This document shows, in pieces, positions 16,511 through 24,285 of a stretch of DNA of 64,000 bases. How positions within the stretch are numbered: the first letter of the stretch is position 1; every line of letters begins with the position of its first letter. The position numbers and the translations under genes are program-made. The stretch is from assembly GCA_019240215.1 (NCBI GenBank), contig JAFAYQ010000036.1, forward strand, positions 62,001-126,000. Direction: 5' to 3'. The notes under the pieces are model-generated. The model was not told the DNA's origin and did not search any database. It was given only the letters and a program-made list of their open reading frames with translations. Origin of the DNA: Actinomycetota bacterium. Lineage in GTDB: Bacteria > Actinomycetota > Actinomycetes > Streptosporangiales > Streptosporangiaceae.

Positions 16511-17302
16511 ATGTGCGCGACCTGCGGATGCTCCCCGCTCTCCGACCCCCACCAATCCCACGGGTCCCACGGCCAGCACGAGCCCCACGAGCACCCCCAC
16601 GACCACCGGCCCGGCGAGGAGATCACCCTCGAGCAGAAGATCCTGGCCAAGAACGACGGCCTGGCCCAGCAGAACCGGGCTTGGCTGCGCGACCGCGGCA
16701 TCCTCGCCGTCAACCTGATGAGCTCACCCGGCTCCGGCAAGACCACCCTGCTCGAACGGTCCGGCCGCGACCTGGCGGGCCGCCTCCCGTTGTCGGTCAT
16801 CGAAGGCGACCAGGAGACCGCGCTCGACGCCGACCGCATCCGCGACGCCGGCTGCCAGGTGGTCCAGATCAACACCGGCGCCGGCTGCCACCTGGACGCC
16901 GCCATGGTCGGCGGCGCGCTCCGCGCCCTGTACCCGCCGCCCAACTCGGTTGTGATCATCGAAAACGTCGGCAACCTGGTCTGCCCGGCCCTGTTCGACC
17001 TGGGTGAGGCGGCCCGGGTGGTGCTCGCCTCGGTCACCGAGGGCACCGACAAGCCGCTCAAGTACCCGCAGATGTTCCGCAGCGCCGACCTGGTGGTGGT
17101 GACCAAGACCGACCTCGGCCCCTACGTCGACTTCGACATCAGCCGCTTCGGCGCCTACATCGGCCAGGTCAGCCCGCAGGCGATGATGATCCACCTGTCC
17201 GCTCTGGACGGCACCGGCCTGCCGCTCTGGTACGACTGGCTCTCCAGCCGCATCCCCACCGCCGCGACCGCCCCCATGCCCCGGGTCAGCACCCCCGACT
17301 GA
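16511..17302 (+). CDS. hypB: Hydrogenase nickel incorporation GTPase HypB
   Basis: This 263-residue protein starts MCATCGCSPLSD, an N-terminal CxxCGC metal site, followed by a His-rich stretch (about 13-33) that can store nickel. The G domain has the P-loop SSPGSGKTTL (about 73-82), a switch region EGDQETALDADRI and the base motif TKTDL. A metal-binding Cys-His pair is visible in GAGCHLDA. It hydrolyses GTP to load nickel into HhyL with HypA. The ATG at 16511 is two bases after the hypA stop. Its last 17 bases overlap the end of convergent hypF. Confidence 0.94.
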   Translation: MCATCGCSPLSDPHQSHGSHGQHEPHEHPHDHRPGEEITLEQKILAKNDGLAQQNRAWLRDRGILAVNLMSSPGSGKTTLLERSGRDLAGRLPLSVIEGDQETALDADRIRDAGCQVVQINTGAGCHLDAAMVGGALRALYPPPNSVVIIENVGNLVCPALFDLGEAARVVLASVTEGTDKPLKYPQMFRSADLVVVTKTDLGPYVDFDISRFGAYIGQVSPQAMMIHLSALDGTGLPLWYDWLSSRIPTAATAPMPRVSTPD

Positions 17303-19670
17303 TCCGCGCGCCGCAGGCGTCCCGGGCGCCCGCCACCACGGCTTGCCCGAGGCTGATCCCGCCGTCGTTGCAGGGCACCTGGGCGTGCGTCAGCACCTGG
17401 AAACCGGCCGCCTCCAGCCGCCCGGCCACCTCGGTCAGCAGCAGCAGGTTCTGGAACACCCCGCCCGACAGGGCCACGGTCCCGAGCCCGGTCCGTTCCC
17501 GCGTTTCCCGGCAGCCGTCCTCGATGAGCCGGGCCACCCCGTGGTGGAAGCGGGCCGCGATGACCGGCCGGGCCACGCCGCCCGCCAGGTCCTCGGCGGC
17601 CGCCCGCACCAGGTCGGCCCCGGCCACCTGGAACGGAGCACCATCGCTGAGCCCCGCGCGGTAGCCCACCCTTTCCGTTTCATCCGCCAGCTGCTCCAGC
17701 TCGACGGCGGCCTGCCCCTCGTAGTTGGTCGTGTCCCGGACCCCCAGCAGCGCCGCCACCGCGTCGAACAGGCGGCCCGCGCTCGAGGTCGGCGGCGCGT
17801 TGACACCCTTGCGGGCCATCGACAGCACCGGCGCCCACTGGCCCTGGTGCCGCCGGGCCACGTCGAGCCCGCCCACCGGGCCAGCGTCCGCCAGCCCGGC
17901 CGCGTCCAGGTAGGCGGCCGCCATCCGCCACGGCTGGCGGATCGCGGCGGCTCCGCCCGGCAGCGGCACCGGCGCCAGGTGCCCGGCCCGCTCGAAGCCG
18001 GTCAGCCCGGCGACCAGGAACTCGCCGCCCCAGATGGTCCCGTCCAGCCCGTAGCCGGTGCCGTCGAACGCGACCCCGATGACCGGCCCGGTCGCCCCGT
18101 TGTCGGCCAGGCAGGATGCGATGTGCGCGTGGTGGTGCTGCACTCCCACCAGGTCGACGCCGTCCAGGTCCAGGGCATATTTGGTGGACAGGTATTCCGG
18201 ATGCAGGTCGTGCGCGACCACGGCCGGCCCGATCCCGAACAGCCGCCCGAGGTGCTCGATGCCTTCGGTGAACGAGCGCAGCGTCTCGGCTTCGGTCAGA
18301 TCGCCGACGTGGTGCGACATGATCGCCTGGTCGTCTTTGGCCAGGCAGAACGTGTTCTTCAGCTCGGCCCCGACCGCCAGCACCGGCCGCCGGAACCGGA
18401 GCGGCACCCGCGCCGGCTGAGGCACGTAGCCCCGTGACCGCCGGAGGACCATTTCTCTGTTGAAAAAGGGTCGCGCGACCGAGTCGTCGGTACGGATGTG
18501 GATGGCCCGGTCGTGGGTGAGGAAAACGTCGGCGATCCCGCTGAGCCGCCGGTAGGCATCCTCGTCCCGGTAGGCGATCGGCTCGTCGGACACGTTCCCG
18601 CTGGTCAGCACCATGGGAACGCCCGCCGCGGCCAGGAGCAGGTGGTGCAGCGGGGTGTACGGCAGCATGATCCCGAGCTGCCGGTTACCGGGCGCCACCG
18701 CCTCGGCGACCGGGGCGTCCGGGCGCCGGGGGAGCAGCACGATCGGCCGCCCGGCGCTGGTCAGCAGCCGTTCGGCCGTCTCGTCCACCTCGACCAGCGC
18801 CCGGGCCGCCTCGAGGTCGGCCACCATCACCGCGAACGGCTTGTCCTCCCGGTGCTTGCGCTCTCTCAGGGCGGCGGCCGCCTTGTCGGAGGCCGCGTCA
18901 ACGGCGAGGTGATAGCCACCAAGCCCCTTGACCGCCAGGATCTGGCCGTCTCTCAGCCGCGCGCCCGCCTCCGCCAGCACCCGCTGAGCCGACTCAGCCC
19001 CACGCACCTCACGCACCCCACCGACCCCGCTGGCCTCATCTGCCACACCAGCCCCGCCGGTCAACGGAGCCCCGTTCGCGTCCGTCAGGTCCAGCGTCGG
19101 CCCGCAGGCCGGACAGCAGGTCGGTTCCGCGTGAAACCGCCGGTTGGCCGGGTCCCGGTACTCGGCCGCGCAGGCCGCGCACATCGGGAAGCCCGCCATC
19201 GTGGTCCGCGACCGGTCGTAGGGCACGTCGCGCACGATCGTGAACCGGGGCCCGCAGTTGGTGCAGTTGATGAACGGGTAGTTGTGCCGCCGATCGGCCG
19301 GGTCGGCCAGCTCGCGCAGGCAGTCCGCGCAGGTCGCGGTGTCGGGCGAGACCAGCGCCCGGCGCGGAGCGTCGGGGCTCGTGGTCACCGAGGCCACGAT
19401 CGTGAACGTGTCCGCGCCGTCCGGGGTCACCGCCCAGGACCGGACCTGGTCCACCCGGGCCAGCGGCGGGGCATCGCCTTCGAGCCGTTCGAGGAACTGG
19501 GCGACGGCAGCCGCAGTGCCTTCTATTTCGGCGAACACCCCGTCGGCGTCGTTGCCGACCAGGCCGCCGAGTCCGAGGCCGGTGGCCAGGCCGTACACGA
19601 ACGGCCGGAAGCCCACGCCCTGGACGATCCCCTCCACCCGGACCGCTTTCCGGACCCGCTCCGTCACCAT
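17286..19670 (-). CDS. hypF: Carbamoyltransferase HypF
   Basis: This 794-residue enzyme makes the carbamoyl-adenylate donor for the hydrogenase cyanide ligands. Domains in order: acylphosphatase (1-92, VEGIVQGVGFRPFVYGLA), two zinc fingers (about 115-195, CADCLREL...CTNCG and CAACAAEY...CCPACG), a YrdC-like ATP-binding domain (about 230-400) and a Kae1-like domain with HHHAHIASCLADN and VALSGGVFQN. Gly/Ser/Val-rich residues around 205-225 are an unconserved loop. It converges on hypB with a 17-base overlap and is transcribed separately from the other hyp genes. Confidence 0.95.
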   Translation of the reverse strand: MVTERVRKAVRVEGIVQGVGFRPFVYGLATGLGLGGLVGNDADGVFAEIEGTAAAVAQFLERLEGDAPPLARVDQVRSWAVTPDGADTFTIVASVTTSPDAPRRALVSPDTATCADCLRELADPADRRHNYPFINCTNCGPRFTIVRDVPYDRSRTTMAGFPMCAACAAEYRDPANRRFHAEPTCCPACGPTLDLTDANGAPLTGGAGVADEASGVGGVREVRGAESAQRVLAEAGARLRDGQILAVKGLGGYHLAVDAASDKAAAALRERKHREDKPFAVMVADLEAARALVEVDETAERLLTSAGRPIVLLPRRPDAPVAEAVAPGNRQLGIMLPYTPLHHLLLAAAGVPMVLTSGNVSDEPIAYRDEDAYRRLSGIADVFLTHDRAIHIRTDDSVARPFFNREMVLRRSRGYVPQPARVPLRFRRPVLAVGAELKNTFCLAKDDQAIMSHHVGDLTEAETLRSFTEGIEHLGRLFGIGPAVVAHDLHPEYLSTKYALDLDGVDLVGVQHHHAHIASCLADNGATGPVIGVAFDGTGYGLDGTIWGGEFLVAGLTGFERAGHLAPVPLPGGAAAIRQPWRMAAAYLDAAGLADAGPVGGLDVARRHQGQWAPVLSMARKGVNAPPTSSAGRLFDAVAALLGVRDTTNYEGQAAVELEQLADETERVGYRAGLSDGAPFQVAGADLVRAAAEDLAGGVARPVIAARFHHGVARLIEDGCRETRERTGLGTVALSGGVFQNLLLLTEVAGRLEAAGFQVLTHAQVPCNDGGISLGQAVVAGARDACGARISRGC

Positions 19671-19705
19671 CCCAGTGTGGCCGGGTGCCTCGTCATCCGC
19701 CAGCG

Positions 19706-21193
19706 CTACGCACCGCCGGCGTCACCCTCGCCAAAGAGCCGCTGCAGCGCGGGCCCGTCGTCCTCGTCGGCCTGCACGAGCACCTCGTCGCCGGCGTGCA
19801 GTTCGGTGCGCGCGCGGGCCGGGACCAGCTGCCCGTCCCGGACGATGAAGATCACCCACACGTCGTCACCGCCCGGCAGGTCGGCCAGGGTGCGGCCGTC
19901 GGCCGCCGACGACCGGGCGATCACGAAGCGCTGGAGTCCCTCGGGTTCCTCCCGGAACCGGACCCCCAGGCTCCACGGCTCCGGCTCGATGACCTGCAAC
20001 GGCACCCGCAACCGGTGGGCCAGCGTCGGTACGAACCCGCCCTGGACCACCACCGAGAACGCCACCACCACGAAGATGATCTCGTAGGCCCGGCTCGACC
20101 CGCTGATCCCGGACTGGACGATGTAGGTGCCGAGCAGGATCGGCACCGCTCCCTTGAGCCCGGTCCAGAGCACGAAGCCGCGTTCGCCCCGGGTCAGCCG
20201 GATCGGCAGCATCAGCAGCCCCACGAACAGCGGCCGGATCACGAACGCCAGCAGCGCCGCCAGCCCCAGCCCGATGGCCCAGGCGTGACCGTCGGGCAGG
20301 TCGCGCAGCCGCACGGTCAGCCCGAGCAGGATGAAGGCGACGATCTCGGCCAGGCTGGCCAGCGAGGAGTGAAACCGCTTGATCTCCCGTTTGTAGGGGG
20401 CCCGTTCGTCGCCGATCACGATGCCGGCCACGAACACGGCCAGGAAGCCGGACCCGTGCGCGACCGTGGCCACCCCGAAGATGACCAGCACCGAGGCCAG
20501 CACCCGGATCGCGTACAGCCCCTCGTTGGGCAGTGGCACCCGCCGCATGAACTGCAGCAGCAGCCAGCCCGCGACCATCCCGACCCAGGCGCCGATCACC
20601 ATCTGCAGCACGAACTCGATCACCACGTGCCCGGTCACCGCGGCCGGGGAGCCGGTCGCCCCGTGCACACTACTGGCCAGCGCCACCAGCAGCGCGATGC
20701 CGACCGGGTCGTTGGCCCCGGACTCGCCCTCCAGCAGGACGCCGGTCCGCCCCCCGACCTCGCGCCGCCCGAGCACCGAGAACACCACCGCCGGGTCAGT
20801 CGGCGCCAGCGCCGTCCCCAGCAGCAACGCCAGCTTCCACCCGAGCCCGAACAACAGGTGGGCCGCGAGCGTCACCACCCCCGCGGTCACGAACGTCCCC
20901 GCCACCCCGAGCCACACGGTGGCGGTGGCCGCGGTCCGGAACCGCCGCCAGCCGATGTGCATCCCCCCGTCGAACAGGATGAACGCCAGCGCCACGGTCA
21001 CCACGTGCTGCACGGTGGTGTCGCTCAGCCTGCCCAGGCGCGGAAACAGATCCGACGCCGCCGCCGCGAACACCAGGAAGAACGCCGGCGCCGGTATCCG
21101 CAGCCGCTCGCTGACCCGGTTGGACAGGACGGCGGCCGTCCCGACCAGCCCGACGATCAAAATCGTCAGACCGTACGATTCGGTTTCGTTCAA
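19706..21193 (-). CDS. Potassium/proton antiporter (CPA1/NhaP2 type) with TrkA-C domain
   Basis: This 495-residue protein has about 12-13 transmembrane segments in residues 1-390, with GTALAPTDPAVVFSVLGR and LEGESGANDPVGIAL carrying the conserved ND ion-binding pair. A cytosolic TrkA-C-like domain (about 405-490) follows, ending VPARARTELHAGDEVLVQADE. The start is taken as the TTG at 21191-21193 because AGAGGA lies eight bases before it and the hydrophobic region begins immediately; no ATG is available without a long unlikely extension. It should exchange K+ (or Na+) for H+. Two 16-bp palindromes lie upstream. Confidence 0.85.
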   Translation of the reverse strand: MNETESYGLTILIVGLVGTAAVLSNRVSERLRIPAPAFFLVFAAAASDLFPRLGRLSDTTVQHVVTVALAFILFDGGMHIGWRRFRTAATATVWLGVAGTFVTAGVVTLAAHLLFGLGWKLALLLGTALAPTDPAVVFSVLGRREVGGRTGVLLEGESGANDPVGIALLVALASSVHGATGSPAAVTGHVVIEFVLQMVIGAWVGMVAGWLLLQFMRRVPLPNEGLYAIRVLASVLVIFGVATVAHGSGFLAVFVAGIVIGDERAPYKREIKRFHSSLASLAEIVAFILLGLTVRLRDLPDGHAWAIGLGLAALLAFVIRPLFVGLLMLPIRLTRGERGFVLWTGLKGAVPILLGTYIVQSGISGSSRAYEIIFVVVAFSVVVQGGFVPTLAHRLRVPLQVIEPEPWSLGVRFREEPEGLQRFVIARSSAADGRTLADLPGGDDVWVIFIVRDGQLVPARARTELHAGDEVLVQADEDDGPALQRLFGEGDAGGA

Positions 21194-21276
21194 CGGCCGG
21201 GTCCTCTCGCGCAAGCAGAAGCAACGCCGACCAGACTTCCCGGCACCCCTCCGCCACCCTAACCCACCGAGCCTCC

Positions 21277-21398
21277 GACAGCAGATGCTGTCATCGCGCG
21301 GACCGGCTACCCCTCCGCTCCTCCATCTTCCACTCCTCCATCCTCCGCCCCACTCCTCCATCCTCCGCCCCCGCCCCTGCCCGACAGCAGATGCTGTC
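21277..21398. promoter_or_regulatory. Two identical 16-bp palindromes, 106 bp apart, in a divergent promoter
   Basis: GACAGCA-GA-TGCTGTC occurs at 21277-21292 and again at 21383-21398, each within an identical 20-base block. The second ends 11 bases before the PPOX start codon. The spacing is close to ten helical turns, so one dimeric repressor could bind both and loop the DNA. Between them lies a pyrimidine-rich stretch with an imperfect ~21-bp tandem repeat (about 21330-21372). The regulator is unknown. Confidence 0.65.
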
Positions 21399-21409
21399 AT
21401 CATGGGCAG

Positions 21410-21829
21410 ATGCGGCTCACTCCCGGCGAAGCCCGCCAGCGCCTGGCCGCCGCCCGGGTGGCCCGGCTGGCGACGGTCTCCGCCGCCGGTCAGCCCCACC
21501 TGGTCCCGGTCACCTTCGCGGCCGACGGCGACCGCGTCTACATCGCCATCGACCACAAGCCCAAGACCACCACCCACCTCAAGCGGCTGGCCAACATCGC
21601 CGCCAACTCCCAGGTCACCCTGCTGGCCGACCACTACGCCGACGACTGGACCCAGCTCTGGTGGTCCCGCGCCGACGGCCACGCCACCGTCCTCGACGCC
21701 GGCTCGCCCGCCACCGCCGACCCGGTCGCCCTGCTGGTGGCCCGTTACCCGCAGTACCGGGCCACCCCGCCCACCGGCCCCGTCATCGCCATCACCGTCG
21801 AGGCGTGGAGCGGCTGGTCCTACACCTGA
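21410..21829 (+). CDS. PPOX-class F420-dependent oxidoreductase (Rv1155-like)
   Basis: This 139-residue split-barrel flavin/F420-binding protein has residues 1-60 (RLTPGEARQRLAAARVARLATVSAAGQPHLVPVTFAADGDRVYIAIDHKPKTT by pattern) matching the TIGR03668-type family in actinobacteria. The C-terminal YRATPPTGPVIAITVEAWSGWS is also typical. Such proteins use F420 or FMN for redox of small molecules; the substrate cannot be stated. A palindromic operator abuts its promoter. Confidence 0.82.
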   Translation: MRLTPGEARQRLAAARVARLATVSAAGQPHLVPVTFAADGDRVYIAIDHKPKTTTHLKRLANIAANSQVTLLADHYADDWTQLWWSRADGHATVLDAGSPATADPVALLVARYPQYRATPPTGPVIAITVEAWSGWSYT

Positions 21830-21924
21830 GCCGGGGAGCTGACTGCTCGAGCCGTCCGCCATCCGCGCCGCCTACGATCAATAGCCAGATCAGCAACGTG
21901 CCACCACGGACACTCTTGGCAAGA

Positions 21925-21953
21925 CGACACGGCAGTATCACTATTGATACTAT
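21925..21953 (+). promoter_or_regulatory. hicAB leaderless promoter with overlapping operator
   Basis: The hexamer TACTAT (21948-21953) lies exactly six bases before the hicA GTG, and GACA-containing sequence lies about 18 bases upstream of it. The inverted repeat GTATCA-CTAT-TGATAC (21935-21950) overlaps the -10 hexamer. HicB antitoxins repress their own promoters through their DNA-binding domain, so this is the likely HicB site. Confidence 0.6.
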
Positions 21954-21959
21954 GAAAGC

Positions 21960-22229
21960 GTGACCAAGGCGGAGAAGATCGTTGAGCAGATGCGGCGCGC
22001 TCCGCAGAACGTCCGCTTCGATGATCTAGCCAAGGTCTGTGCCGAGTACTTCGGCGAACCTCGGCAAGACGGGACCTCGCACAAGGTTTACAAGACGCCA
22101 TGGCCGGGCGATCCCCGCGTGAACATCCAGCGCGGTAAAGATGGCAACGCCAAGGCGTATCAAGTGCGGCAGGTGCTTGATGCGATCGACAGGCTGGAAG
22201 ACGAGAACAAGGAAGATGATGATGCCTGA
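21960..22229 (+). CDS. hicA: HicA-family mRNA interferase toxin
   Basis: This 89-residue protein shows the HicA fold: an N-terminal helix (MTKAEKIVEQMRRAPQNVRFDDLAKVCAEYFGEP), then GTSHKVYKTPWPGDPRVNIQ with the catalytic histidine in the GTSHK motif, and a C-terminal helix. A long acidic tail (EDENKEDDDA) extends past the usual end and its codons overlap the start of hicB. HicA toxins cleave mRNA. The GTG start is supported by the leaderless promoter geometry. Confidence 0.85.
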   Translation: MTKAEKIVEQMRRAPQNVRFDDLAKVCAEYFGEPRQDGTSHKVYKTPWPGDPRVNIQRGKDGNAKAYQVRQVLDAIDRLEDENKEDDDA

Positions 22230-22551
22230 CGCAACCCATTACACCTACCGGGTCACGTGGTCCGCTGAAGACGGCGAGTATGTCGCTACCGTCGTGGAGT
22301 TCCCGTCGTTGTCCTGGCTTGCGCCATCTCCAGTTGAGGCCCTGCAGGGTCTGGCTATCGTCGTGCGTAACGTGCTTGTCGATCTGGTTTCCTCTGGCGA
22401 GCCAGTTCCCGAGCCGTTGTCAGAACGCACCTATTCAGGCAAGTTCGTTGTGCGTGTCCCCGCAGAGGTTCACCGCCGACTTGCCCGGGAAGCTGCTGAA
22501 CAGCATGTGAGCCTTAACCGGCTCGTGTCAGATCGGCTTGCCCGCGCGTAG
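22222..22551 (+). CDS. hicB: HicB-family antitoxin with C-terminal RHH domain
   Basis: This 109-residue protein has the HicB partial RNase H-like fold (YRVTWSAEDGEYVATVVEFPSLSWLAPSPVEALQGL) and a C-terminal ribbon-helix-helix (FVVRVPAEVHRRLAREAAEQHVSLNRLVSDRLA) for operator binding. AAGGA (22209-22213) lies eight bases before the ATG at 22222; in-frame ATGs at 22216 and 22219 are alternatives. It overlaps hicA by eight bases. Its 3' end is overlapped on the other strand by the MFS gene. Confidence 0.87.
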   Translation: MPDATHYTYRVTWSAEDGEYVATVVEFPSLSWLAPSPVEALQGLAIVVRNVLVDLVSSGEPVPEPLSERTYSGKFVVRVPAEVHRRLAREAAEQHVSLNRLVSDRLARA

Positions 22552-23828
22552 CCGAGGACTGGAGGCCGACGCAACGCGGGCGCGATGGCGGCGGCGATGG
22601 CCAGCAGGATCACCACGCAGAGCAAAGCCTGGCGAACCTCCACATGGTCGCCGAGGAAGCCGATCAGGGGCGGCCCGCCCAGGAAGGCGCAGTAGCCGAC
22701 CGAGGCCACCACGCCCACCCGCGGGGCGGCCCGGGCTGGGTCGTCGGCGGCGGCGCTCATGCCGGTGGGGAAGCCCAGCGAGGTGCCGGCGCCCCACAAC
22801 AGCACGCCAAAGAACGCGGCCGCCAGGGCCGGGCCGAAGATGAACAGGGCCAGGCCGGCGACCGCCAGTACGGTCAGGGCGCGGGTGACCAGGACCCGGC
22901 CCCAGCGGTCGAGCGACGCGGTGCCGAACCAGCGGCCGCCGGTCATGGCCGCCAGGAACACCGCGAACGCCAGTGTGCCGAGGGTGGCGGGGGCGCGGTA
23001 GTTCTCGATGACCGAGACGCTGATCCAGTCGTTGCCGGTGCCCTCGGCGAACGCGAACGCCAGCACGAACAGGCCCAGCAGCAGCGTGCGCGGCTCCCGC
23101 CAGGCGGTCAGCGCGCCACCTGCGGCGGCAGGGGCCCTCGTGGCGCCAGGGGACTGAGAGGTTTCTGAGGTGCTGGAGAGGGCCGCGTCATCCTCGGCCG
23201 CGGCGCCCGGGACTTCGGCCGCGTCGGGGACGTCGGCCACGAACGAGCGGGCCACCACCCACACCACCGGCCCCTGCAGCAGCGCCGCCACCGCCAGATG
23301 GGCCGTGACCGGCACGTGCAGCGCCACCGCTCCCGCCCCGATCAGCGCCCCCGCGACCGTCCCGAGGCTCCAGGCCGCGTGGAACCGCGACATGATCGAC
23401 CGCCCCAGCTGCCGTTCGACCGCCGCGCCCTGCACGTTCATCGCGACGTCCCAGACACCCGCCGACACCCCGAACAGGAAGAGCCCGGCCGCGACCGGGA
23501 CGACGCCGGACAGGTAGCCGAACGCCACCCCGAGCAGGGCCACGGTCGACAGCGTGGCCATCGCGGTCACGGTCCAGCGGGAGCCCCAGCGGGCCACCAC
23601 CATCCCCGACAACGGCAGTGCCACCACCGAGCCGGCCGCGATCGCCAGCAGCAGCAGGCCGAGCGCGGACGGGTCGAGCCCGAGTCGGGCCTTGACCTGC
23701 GGGATACGCGAGGCCCAGCTGGCGAAGCCGAACCCCGACACCGCGAACACCAGGTACGTGGCCCGGGTGGCGGCGCGGACCCCGGCGGCCGGGGTGCCCG
23801 GCGGCGCGCCCGTTACCGAGCCGGTCAA
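22470..23828 (-). CDS. MFS transporter (YbjJ-like), C-terminus running antisense into hicB
   Basis: This 452-residue protein has about 12 transmembrane segments. GFGFASWASRIPQVKARLGL near residue 35 and GVWDVAMNVQGAAVE in TM5 are characteristic of YbjJ/FucP-like MFS proteins. A long Ala/Glu/Ser-rich loop (about 205-245) joins the halves. The natural end should be near IAPALRRP; the last ~27 residues (from the opposite strand of hicB) look like accidental read-through. Its ATG overlaps the stop of a truncated TetR gene, which suggests it was once the second gene of a TetR-MFS operon. Confidence 0.82.
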   Translation of the reverse strand: MTGSVTGAPPGTPAAGVRAATRATYLVFAVSGFGFASWASRIPQVKARLGLDPSALGLLLLAIAAGSVVALPLSGMVVARWGSRWTVTAMATLSTVALLGVAFGYLSGVVPVAAGLFLFGVSAGVWDVAMNVQGAAVERQLGRSIMSRFHAAWSLGTVAGALIGAGAVALHVPVTAHLAVAALLQGPVVWVVARSFVADVPDAAEVPGAAAEDDAALSSTSETSQSPGATRAPAAAGGALTAWREPRTLLLGLFVLAFAFAEGTGNDWISVSVIENYRAPATLGTLAFAVFLAAMTGGRWFGTASLDRWGRVLVTRALTVLAVAGLALFIFGPALAAAFFGVLLWGAGTSLGFPTGMSAAADDPARAAPRVGVVASVGYCAFLGGPPLIGFLGDHVEVRQALLCVVILLAIAAAIAPALRRPPVLGYARASRSDTSRLRLTCCSAASRASRR

Positions 23829-24148
23829 GAAGTCGGGGCCTGACGGGCCTGACGCATCAGCTTGTCCACCAGCCGCTGAACGTAGTCGTCGCCGATCTGG
23901 GTCACGCCACCAAACAGTACGCGCAGGTACAAGGGGGCCAGAATGCCGTCCACCACGTCCAAAGGGGTCAGGTCGCCGGCCGCGGGACCGGCCCGGTCCA
24001 GCATGACCTGGAAGTCCTCCAGCCGCCGGCCGATGAACGCCTGCGAGCCAGCGCTGCCTTGTGAGCCGGCGCTGCCCGGCGAGCCGGCGCTACCGGGCGG
24101 CCCGTCGGGGACGGCGTTGGCGGCCAGCACCGCCCGGAAGAACGCCAT
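23825..24148 (-). pseudogene. TetR-family regulator, C-terminal fragment only
   Basis: The 107 residues match the end of a TetR ligand domain: ...RRLEDFQVMLDRAGPAAGDLTPLDVVDGILAPLYLRVLFGG..., ending DDYVQRLVDKLM. No helix-turn-helix is present and none can be found upstream in any frame; the similarity ends where an oppositely oriented hydrolase fragment begins. A Gly/Ser/Ala repeat (GSAGSPGSAGSQ) interrupts the fragment. The stop overlaps the MFS start (ATGA). I interpret it as the remnant of the exporter's repressor after a deletion. Confidence 0.65.
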
Positions 24149-24159
24149 GCCGGCAGCTG

Positions 24160-24273
24160 ATGCGGTTCACCACCGCCGAGGGGGCCGGTGCCTACTGCCA
24201 GCTCGGTGCCCAGCGGCTCGCCTTCGACCGCATCTACGACTGGCTGGACGAGACGCTCACCGCGGGATCATGA
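24160..24273 (+). pseudogene. Alpha/beta-hydrolase, C-terminal fragment
   Basis: A 37-residue reading frame, MRFTTAEGAGAYCQLGAQ followed by a FDRIYDWLDETL end, resembles the C-terminus of dienelactone-like alpha/beta hydrolases, whose FTxEEGAxxHCQxGA motif contains the catalytic His; here that position is Tyr. Nothing of the nucleophile elbow exists upstream. It lies head-to-head with the TetR fragment and ends 12 bases before arcA. Most likely a decayed remnant; the assignment is from remembered family patterns. Confidence 0.5.
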
Positions 24274-24285
24274 GATAACTGACGC

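Noticed and set aside
16523-16610. CCCAC-rich block in hypB as a regulatory repeat
   Set aside because: It encodes the His-rich nickel-binding stretch expected at the N-terminus of HypB, which explains it.
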